Positions 1-4,146 of a stretch of 5,932 bases of DNA are shown piece by piece (the first letter of the stretch is position 1; each line of letters begins with the position of its first letter). This DNA comes from JAJKIP01 sp040509055 (GTDB lineage: Bacteria > Bacteroidota > Bacteroidia > Chitinophagales > Chitinophagaceae). The notes under the pieces are model-generated. The model saw only the letters and a program-made list of their open reading frames with translations. It was not told the origin of the DNA and did no database searches. The stretch spans positions 1-5,932 of the forward strand of contig JBEVLT010000130.1 in the NCBI GenBank assembly GCA_040509055.1, read 5' to 3'. Made by a program: the position numbers and the translations under genes.

Positions 1-2
1 TG

Positions 3-131
3 ACGGCCTATTTTCACACAATGCCTTTCAACCGGAATTTTACATACTGGATCGATAAGCGCAAATGGAAATACATTTTCCTGCTGGCCACCCTCGAGCT
101 TTCCCGGTCTGCCGCTTCTCTTTCTGCATAA
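3..131 (+). CDS. C-terminal end of an unrecognised protein (partial, runs off the left edge)
   Basis: Reading from base 3 gives 42 open codons ending in TAA at 129-131. The visible tail is basic and aromatic (FTYWIDKRKWKY) and is followed by a short hydrophobic stretch (IFLLATLEL) and a serine/alanine-rich end. Codon choice in this frame looks natural for the window, and a strong plus-strand terminator lies 52 bases downstream, which supports a gene ending here on this strand. I do not recognise the family. A second candidate is the frame starting at base 2, which stops at 56-58 and would leave only an 18-residue tail (DGLFSHNAFQPEFYILDR). The two cannot be separated without the sequence to the left, so both the frame and the product are uncertain. 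Confidence 0.4.
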   Translation, partial: TAYFHTMPFNRNFTYWIDKRKWKYIFLLATLELSRSAASLSA

Positions 132-183
132 AAGCTATCGTTGTACAGGATTGAACTGGTCTGCTGCAAGGCAAACCTTTTAA

Positions 184-209
184 CCTGCCTGACGACAGGC
201 AGGCTTTTT
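184..209 (+). terminator. Rho-independent terminator after the left-edge gene
   Basis: CCTGCCTG (184-191) and CAGGCAGG (196-203) form a perfect 8-bp GC-rich stem with the four-base loop ACGA, followed directly by C and five T (204-209). The T-tract is only on the plus strand, so it should end transcripts coming from the left. The end of the T-tract is just 22 bases before the homogentisate dioxygenase ATG, so it could also act as a leader attenuator for that gene if the promoter lies further upstream. Confidence 0.8.
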
Positions 210-231
210 AAACTTTTTAAACATTTCGTTT

Positions 232-1389
232 ATGCCTCACTATCATACTCTGGGAACCATTCCGCACAAGCGGCATACCCAGTTCCGCAAACCCGACGGG
301 GGTCTTTATTCCGAACAATTGTTCTCTACCGAAGGGTTTTCCAACGATTATTCCTTGCTGTACCATTATCATCCGCCCACGCAGATCATCAAAACAGAGG
401 CGCAGGTAAGCGTGGCCCCGGTGATTGCCGAAGAAAAAATGCTGCAGCACCGCAGCTTCGAAGGATTCCGGGTACAGCCGGAAAAAGATTTCCTCCAAAG
501 CCGCAAAGCGGTGCTGGTCAACAATGACTGCCACCTGGTACTGGCGGCGCCGCAGGAAAGCATGACCGATTATTTTTATAAAAACACCGATGCGGACGAG
601 CTGATCTTCGTGCACGAAGGCTCGGGGGTGTTAAAAACGATGTACGGCGAGCTGCCCTTTGGTTATGGCGATTACCTGGTCATTCCGCGGGGTACGATCT
701 ACCAGGTCGAATTCAAGACCGCAGACAACCGGCTGTTTATCGTGGAGTCGTTCAGTCCCATTCGCTATCCCAAACGGTATGTGAGTAAATCCGGGCAGCT
801 GCTGGAGCATGCGCCCTATTGCGAGCGGGACATCCGCGGTCCGCAAAACCTGCCGTCTTTTGATGAAAAAGGAGATTTCCTGATCCGCGCCAAAAAGAAA
901 GGCATGCTGTACGGCCTGCATTACGGCACCCATCCTTTCGATGTGGTGGGTTGGGACGGCTATTGCTATCCTTATGCTTTTTCCATCCACGATTTTGAGC
1001 CCATTACCGGGCGTGTGCACCAGCCGCCTCCCGTGCACCAGACCTTCGAAGCGCATAATTTCGTGGTTTGTTCGTTTTGCCCGCGGCTGTACGACTATCA
1101 TCCGCAGGCCATTCCTGCTCCATATAACCACAGCAATATCGATAGCGACGAAGTGCTGTACTACGTGGACGGCGACTTCATGAGCCGCAAGCATGTAACG
1201 CGTGGCATGATCACCCTGCATCCGGCCGGCATCCCGCACGGGCCGCATCCCGGCGCCGTGGAAAAAAGCATCGGTGCCAAAGAGACAAAGGAGCTGGCCG
1301 TGATGGTAGACACTTTTCACCCGCTGATGCTGACCCGCGAAGCCCTGGAGATAGAAAACAATGACTATGTGATGAGCTGGGCGGAATAA
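232..1389 (+). CDS. hmgA: Homogentisate 1,2-dioxygenase
   Basis: Fe(II) dioxygenase that opens the ring of homogentisate to 4-maleylacetoacetate in tyrosine and phenylalanine catabolism; cytosolic. The 385-residue product begins with the family-typical MPHYHTLGTIPHKRHTQFRK. An N-terminal cupin-like half contains DELIFVHEGSGVL and YGDYLVIPRG (about residues 122-154). The C-terminal half contains GRVHQPPPVHQTFEA (260-274), CPRLYDYHPQAIPAPYNH (283-300) and IPHGPHPG (334-341). Aligned by eye to characterised HGOs, H300, E307 and H336 are the probable iron ligands and H263 the probable catalytic histidine. It is shorter than the human and Pseudomonas enzymes (about 430-445 residues), as expected for a short bacterial form. 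The ATG at 232 has no clear Shine-Dalgarno, which is usual in Bacteroidota. No other gene of the pathway is complete in the window. The gene symbol follows bacterial usage. Confidence 0.95.
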   Translation: MPHYHTLGTIPHKRHTQFRKPDGGLYSEQLFSTEGFSNDYSLLYHYHPPTQIIKTEAQVSVAPVIAEEKMLQHRSFEGFRVQPEKDFLQSRKAVLVNNDCHLVLAAPQESMTDYFYKNTDADELIFVHEGSGVLKTMYGELPFGYGDYLVIPRGTIYQVEFKTADNRLFIVESFSPIRYPKRYVSKSGQLLEHAPYCERDIRGPQNLPSFDEKGDFLIRAKKKGMLYGLHYGTHPFDVVGWDGYCYPYAFSIHDFEPITGRVHQPPPVHQTFEAHNFVVCSFCPRLYDYHPQAIPAPYNHSNIDSDEVLYYVDGDFMSRKHVTRGMITLHPAGIPHGPHPGAVEKSIGAKETKELAVMVDTFHPLMLTREALEIENNDYVMSWAE

Positions 1390-1452
1390 AACGGCATTGT
1401 AAGCCCGGATCCAGCCACACGCAAATGCAGGGCATTGAAAGGTGCTGCAGGG

Positions 1453-1462
1453 ATAATTTATG
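1453..1462 (+). promoter_or_regulatory. Weak candidate promoter for the DUF6526-like gene
   Basis: The 121-base gap after the dioxygenase shows no terminator. It contains a TTG at 1435-1437 and an AT-rich block TAATTTAT at 1454-1461, which roughly resemble the Bacteroidota -33 and -7 elements. The spacing (16) is short and the -7 match is partial. The membrane-protein gene may instead be read through from the dioxygenase. Confidence 0.15.
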
Positions 1463-1471
1463 GGCTGTCGC

Positions 1472-1478
1472 AGGAAAG
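1472..1478 (+). promoter_or_regulatory. Shine-Dalgarno-like AGGAAAG that favours the ATG at 1487
   Basis: AGGAAAG lies eight bases before the in-frame ATG at 1487-1489, a good distance for ribosome binding. No comparable motif precedes ATG 1511. If it is functional, the membrane protein begins MFPSNRLFMPQQNF instead of MPQQNF. Confidence 0.35.
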
Positions 1479-1510
1479 TCGTAATTATGTTTCCCTCAAA
1501 CCGATTGTTT

Positions 1511-1939
1511 ATGCCTCAACAAAACTTCAGGAACCACGCCCGCTATGTACCGATCTGGCATTTCATCACCCCGCTGCTGATGCTGACGGCTATTGCCGGC
1601 AGCATCATTCATTTTTTTCATACCGAAGGGAAGGAGCAGTATATGGCAGGGCTGCTGGTGCTTTTTTCTTTTACGATCGTGATCATCTGGGGCTATGCAA
1701 GGCTGTTTGCCCTGCGTGCCCAGGACCGTGCCATCCGGGCGGAAGAAAATCTCCGGCATTTTGTTCTTACGGGAAGACTGCATGACAGCCGGCTGCGGCT
1801 GGGCCAGGTAATTGCCCTGCGTTTTGCCGGGGATGCAGAAATGCCTGAACTGGCCGTACGCGCGGTGGAAGAAAAGCTGTCGCCCAAACAGATCAAAATG
1901 CTGATCGGGCATTGGCGGCCCGATTATCACCGGGTGTGA
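1511..1939 (+). CDS. DUF6526-like small membrane protein
   Basis: Function unknown. The 142-residue product starts MPQQNFRNHARYVP, has two predicted membrane helices (about residues 17-35 and 43-65), and then a soluble tail with the recognisable segment FALRAQDRAIRAEENLRHF (66-84) and a C-terminal SPKQIKMLIGHWRPDYHRV. This pattern (N-terminal QNFxNHARYVP, paired helices, AQDRAIRAEEN, WRxDYHRV end) matches what I remember of the DUF6526 family of Bacteroidota; the assignment is from memory of the motif, not a search. The start is ambiguous. ATG 1511 puts the conserved motif at the N-terminus, while the in-frame ATG 1487 has the better ribosome-binding site (AGGAAAG at 1472-1478, 8-base spacer) and adds eight residues. 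A third in-frame ATG at 1460 is unlikely. The stop abuts the stop of the opposing protease gene. Confidence 0.8.
   Translation: MPQQNFRNHARYVPIWHFITPLLMLTAIAGSIIHFFHTEGKEQYMAGLLVLFSFTIVIIWGYARLFALRAQDRAIRAEENLRHFVLTGRLHDSRLRLGQVIALRFAGDAEMPELAVRAVEEKLSPKQIKMLIGHWRPDYHRV
1904..1924. repeat. Inverted repeat at the end of the DUF6526-like gene
   Basis: ATCGGGC (1904-1910) and GCCCGAT (1918-1924) form a perfect 7-bp arm pair around a 7-base loop, inside the last codons of the membrane-protein gene. Neither strand has a T-tract after it, so it is not a standard intrinsic terminator. It may slow or stabilise the ends of the converging transcripts. Confidence 0.45.
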
Positions 1940-2953
1940 TCAGAAATAAAAGCGGCGGAAGAACCACAGGTCCATCTGCAGCAGCCAGGGCGATGCAAAG
2001 GCGGCAACCCAGATCAGCACGATCAGCGCCTTGCCGGCCAGGTTCATGTCCTGGATCAGGTGGCGGTGCAGCAAAGCCTGTATCGCCATCATCACTTTCT
2101 CTTCCTTCGCGCTGAATTCATATGGCGGACCCGTAGTAAGGTCCCGGAAAGAAGGATGTTCGGTGGAGAGAATGTCCCTGATCTTCCAGTAATGTTCGTC
2201 CGGCAGGTCTTCGTAGGACAGGTCGGCATTGATGCCTTCTGCTTCGATCCGCTTATCGATGGACGTGATTTTTGAATCATTGCGCAGCCGCAGCAGGAGC
2301 ATGACCGGCACGATCAGCAGCGGCCACCATCGCCAACCGGATTGCCATACCACCCAAAGTATCAGCAATGCCGACAGGCCGATAAAGATCTTGCTTACCC
2401 AGCCTTCTTCGTCGAGGAAGACCCGGTTCAGCAACTGTCCGCCGTCCAGGGGATAGAGGGGTAGCAGGTTCAGCAGGTTTAAGAAGAGCAGCAGGATGGC
2501 TATCTTGAAAAGCGGTACATGGTACAGGTACAGGCCGGCGGCGCTGCGCTGGTCCAGCCAGTACAGCAGCAAACCCAGTATGATGCCCGGCAGCGGCCCG
2601 GCCAGCAGGATGACCGCCGATTCTTTTTGCGATACTTCGCGTTTGGTACCTGTGACGTAGGCGCCCAGCAGGGGAATGAAAAAGATGCCAAGGTCATTGT
2701 ACCGGAAATATTTCATGGCCAGGAAATGGCCCAGTTCGTGGAAGATAACGATGGCAGTAATGATGGCCAGGATAAGAAAGCTCTGAAAAATATAATAACC
2801 CAGCGCCAGGTACAGCGCCAGGCTGATCGCCGACCGTGTCCAGATGGCTGCCGACCGGTCCTGCTTCCTGTATTTGGGTGGATAGTGTACGGGTTGGGGA
2901 AAGGCAACGGCCTCCTGCCCTGGTTCATCATGGGTTGCCTGAAGATTGTCCAT
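1940..2953 (-). CDS. Site-2 protease family (M50) membrane metalloprotease
   Basis: Probable intramembrane zinc protease of the M50/S2P group. The 337-residue product has a hydrophilic N-terminus (1-40), then a hydrophobic bundle. The zinc motif HELGH is at residues 72-76 (H72, E73, H76) inside a membrane segment. The third-ligand motif NLLPLYPLDGGQ is at 162-173, with D170 the probable ligand. Further helices lie near 43-60, 111-132, 148-168, 186-204 and 207-222. After the core comes a charged soluble stretch (about 226-308) and a last helix (about 309-327) ending in an aromatic, basic tail. No PDZ domain is visible. Only 9 bases separate its ATG from the thioesterase stop, so the two are probably co-transcribed; the leader is A/T-rich with a weak AAAGA before the ATG. 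The substrate is unknown. All core catalytic residues are present, so I expect an active enzyme. Confidence 0.9.
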   Translation of the reverse strand: MDNLQATHDEPGQEAVAFPQPVHYPPKYRKQDRSAAIWTRSAISLALYLALGYYIFQSFLILAIITAIVIFHELGHFLAMKYFRYNDLGIFFIPLLGAYVTGTKREVSQKESAVILLAGPLPGIILGLLLYWLDQRSAAGLYLYHVPLFKIAILLLFLNLLNLLPLYPLDGGQLLNRVFLDEEGWVSKIFIGLSALLILWVVWQSGWRWWPLLIVPVMLLLRLRNDSKITSIDKRIEAEGINADLSYEDLPDEHYWKIRDILSTEHPSFRDLTTGPPYEFSAKEEKVMMAIQALLHRHLIQDMNLAGKALIVLIWVAAFASPWLLQMDLWFFRRFYF

Positions 2954-2962
2954 TCTTTAAAA

Positions 2963-3373
2963 TTAGCTAAAATAAGGTTGCAGCTTTTGACGCAGTTGTT
3001 CCGGCATCACCGTTCGTTTCATGGTACCGGCCTCCATGAAGTACAGGACCACTTTGCCGGAGGCCAGCAGTTCTTCGGTTTCATTGAAGACTTCCTGGTA
3101 AAATTCTATTTTATGATGCACCGGCAGTTCCCTGAGCGTGACGCGGACGGTGAGCAGGTCGTCGTAGCGGGCAGGGCGTATGTACCGGCACTGTACGTCT
3201 ACCACCGGCATGATGGTCCCCATCTTTTCCATATCGGCATAGGTAAACCCCAATTGCCGGATCGATTCAGCACGCGCCGCCTCGAAGTACTGGAAGTAAT
3301 GGCCGTGGTACACGACGCCCATCTGGTCGGTTTCGGCATAACGTACGCGAAGCTGTGTCTGCGAAGTGAACAT
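2963..3373 (-). CDS. Acyl-CoA thioesterase, YbgC/4HBT hotdog family
   Basis: Probable cytosolic hydrolase of acyl-CoA thioesters. The 136-residue product has the length of a single hotdog-fold domain. The N-terminal segment RYAETDQMGVVYHGHYFQYF (residues 11-30) matches the family active-site signature, with D16 as the predicted catalytic aspartate and H23 aligned to the conserved histidine; E31 and R34 follow on the long hotdog helix. The remainder (PVVDVQCRYIRPARYDDLL, then the VxLRELPVHHKIEFYQEVFN strand region) fits the usual beta-sheet. The start is fixed by the immediate MFTSQTQLRVRYAETD beginning and by a good Bacteroidota -7 element just upstream. It lies between DoxX (60-base gap) and the M50 protease (9-base gap). 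The natural acyl substrate cannot be told from sequence. YbgC itself works with the Tol-Pal region in proteobacteria, but no such genes are visible here. Confidence 0.9.
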   Translation of the reverse strand: MFTSQTQLRVRYAETDQMGVVYHGHYFQYFEAARAESIRQLGFTYADMEKMGTIMPVVDVQCRYIRPARYDDLLTVRVTLRELPVHHKIEFYQEVFNETEELLASGKVVLYFMEAGTMKRTVMPEQLRQKLQPYFS

Positions 3374-3392
3374 GGGTACTGAAGGGGTTGAA

Positions 3393-3400
3393 CAAAGGTA
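3393..3400 (-). promoter_or_regulatory. Candidate Bacteroidota promoter -7 element for the thioesterase-protease pair
   Basis: Read on the minus strand this is TACCTTTG, an exact match to the Bacteroidota -7 consensus TAnnTTTG. It lies 19 bases before the thioesterase ATG, which predicts a short leader of about a dozen bases. The -33 element is poor: TTCA sits about 20 bases upstream where TTTG is expected. If real, thioesterase and protease can be transcribed separately from DoxX. Confidence 0.5.
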
Positions 3401-3433
3401 TTTGCGCCTGTTTTGAATCCTGAATTGGCCGGA

Positions 3434-3841
3434 TCAGCGGCTGATCAGCCGGTCGATGCTTACCTTGCCCGGGCCAGTGAACAATAGCGTAAGGAAACCG
3501 CCCAGGAAGAGGGCCGACTTTTCGCCGGTATTGAAAACATCGCCGTTGTGCGCAAAGAACAGGGCTACCGACATGGCTATGATCGGGGGAATGCAGGCCA
3601 GCCTGGTAAACAAACCGAGGATGACGAAAGCGCTGCAGAAAAATTCGGCAAAGACCACCAGCGCCATGGAAAGAGACGGGCCTATATGAAACGGGTCAGC
3701 GAATGTATCGGCTTTCTCCCCAAAGCTCACCAGCTTCTGGAAGCCGTGCGTGATCAGCAACCCGCCCATGGTCAGACGCAGCACGAGGAGCGCAAAAGAG
3801 ATCCCGTTGTCGGAGTAACGGGTACTGAAAAGCTTTTTCAT
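3434..3841 (-). CDS. DoxX family membrane protein
   Basis: Small integral membrane protein of the DoxX group; the biochemical role of most members is unclear (some relatives are linked to thiosulfate:quinone oxidoreductase or oxidative-stress complexes). The 135-residue product has four predicted helices: about residues 13-31, 56-77, 82-97 and 108-122. Family-typical segments are RLTMGGLLITHGFQKL (22-37) and GPSLSMALVVFAEFFCSAF (54-72), followed by ILGLFTRLACIPP (74-86) and the FTGPGKVSIDRLI tail. The ATG at 3841 is chosen because the protein then begins MKKLFSTRYSDNGISFALLVLR, with helix 1 near the N-terminus as usual. The longer reading from 3943 would add 34 basic residues with no family likeness and would run across a promoter-like element. 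It is followed on the same strand by the thioesterase after 60 bases, with no convincing terminator between. Confidence 0.88.
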   Translation of the reverse strand: MKKLFSTRYSDNGISFALLVLRLTMGGLLITHGFQKLVSFGEKADTFADPFHIGPSLSMALVVFAEFFCSAFVILGLFTRLACIPPIIAMSVALFFAHNGDVFNTGEKSALFLGGFLTLLFTGPGKVSIDRLISR

Positions 3842-3862
3842 ATATCTGTTGGTTTGTTCCTG

Positions 3863-3869
3863 CAAAATA
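3863..3869 (-). promoter_or_regulatory. Possible -7 element for the DoxX gene
   Basis: On the minus strand this reads TATTTTG, one T short of TAnnTTTG, 21 bases before the ATG at 3841. No good TTTG is seen at the expected -33 distance. It supports the shorter DoxX start, because the longer start at 3943 would lie upstream of it. Confidence 0.3.
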
Positions 3870-4039
3870 CTGAAAAGAACGGGCAATCGCTTTGTCAGGC
3901 CGGTCACTGCACGTTTAAAAAATTTATGATGACGGTGCGGCAACCTTTCAAAACAGGAACAACGTCATCGGCAACGGCAGGCATATTGCTGTCCGTAGTG
4001 AATAATCAGGCAGGAATCGAACAAAATGTTAAAACAATG

Positions 4040-4049
4040 ATGATGTTTG
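4040..4049 (+). repeat. Direct repeat copy 1 (ATGATGTTTG)
   Basis: Exact 10-base copy of 4072-4081. The two copies start 32 bases apart, close to three turns of the helix, and flank the DnaA-box sequence. They could be a paired protein-binding site, or chance in an ATG/TTT-rich stretch. Confidence 0.5.
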
Positions 4050-4052
4050 TAC

Positions 4053-4061
4053 TTATCCACA
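4053..4061 (+). promoter_or_regulatory. Perfect DnaA-box sequence TTATCCACA
   Basis: TTATCCACA is the strict consensus DnaA-binding 9-mer (TTATNCACA). It lies in the intergenic region 86 bases before the TPR start codon and between two direct repeats. A single box does not make an origin; it could be a DnaA-controlled promoter site, a titration site or chance. I saw no second perfect box nearby. Confidence 0.4.
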
Positions 4062-4071
4062 CCTGTTTGGA

Positions 4072-4081
4072 ATGATGTTTG
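4072..4081 (+). repeat. Direct repeat copy 2 (ATGATGTTTG)
   Basis: Second exact copy of the 10-base repeat at 4040-4049, lying between the DnaA-box sequence and the candidate -7 region of the TPR gene. Confidence 0.5.
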
Positions 4082-4132
4082 GCAAGACTTGAAATAATTT
4101 TCATATTCGCAACGTTTAATCCATCAACGGTT

Positions 4133-4138
4133 AAAGGA
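4133..4138 (+). promoter_or_regulatory. Ribosome-binding site AAAGGA of the TPR gene
   Basis: AAAGGA ends eight bases before the ATG at 4147 and is the clearest Shine-Dalgarno next to its gene in the window. It lies within the 12-base palindrome AAGGATATCCTT (4134-4145). Confidence 0.6.
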
Positions 4139-4146
4139 TATCCTTC

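Larger units (their letters stand above)
3842..4146. other. Divergent intergenic region between DoxX and the TPR gene
   Basis: A 305-base, fairly AT-rich stretch between two genes pointing away from each other, so it should hold both promoters. I see the possible DoxX -7 element near its left end, two copies of ATGATGTTTG with a perfect DnaA-box sequence between them (4040-4081), a TAnnTTT-like block TAATTTTC at 4095-4102 that could be the TPR -7 element (no -33 element at the right distance), and the TPR ribosome-binding site at its right end. I find no convincing RNA gene or conserved small protein. An open 49-codon reading at 3926-4075 is noted separately as rejected. Confidence 0.7.

Noticed and set aside
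631..1320. 229-codon open frame on the minus strand inside the dioxygenase gene
   Set aside because: Fully antisense to an unmistakable enzyme; the composition is that of a codon shadow (clusters of H, R, V), with no family likeness or upstream signals.
1435..1785. 116-codon plus-strand frame overlapping the membrane-protein gene
   Set aside because: Out of frame with the recognised DUF6526-like protein; no domain and no plausible start signal.
2519..3382. 287-codon plus-strand open frame over the protease and thioesterase genes
   Set aside because: Antisense to two well-supported genes with intact motifs; the glutamine/histidine/glycine-rich translation has no recognisable domain and spans both genes and their gap.
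3432..3446. Inverted repeat GATCAG/CTGATC at the DoxX stop codon, considered as a terminator
   Set aside because: The stem is only 6 bp with a 3-base loop, and no T-tract follows on the minus strand; downstream sequence is mixed.
3842..3943. 34-residue N-terminal extension of the DoxX protein starting at 3943
   Set aside because: Basic, without family likeness, and crosses a candidate -7 element; the start at 3841 gives the normal DoxX length and topology.
4053..4061. Reading the DnaA-box sequence as a replication origin
   Set aside because: Only one perfect box, no cluster, no clear AT-rich unwinding element with it and no dnaA, dnaN or parAB genes nearby.
3926..4075. 49-codon plus-strand open frame in the divergent intergenic region
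   Set aside because: No ribosome-binding site, no recognisable motif, and it covers the repeats and DnaA-box sequence, so it is more likely regulatory DNA read by chance.
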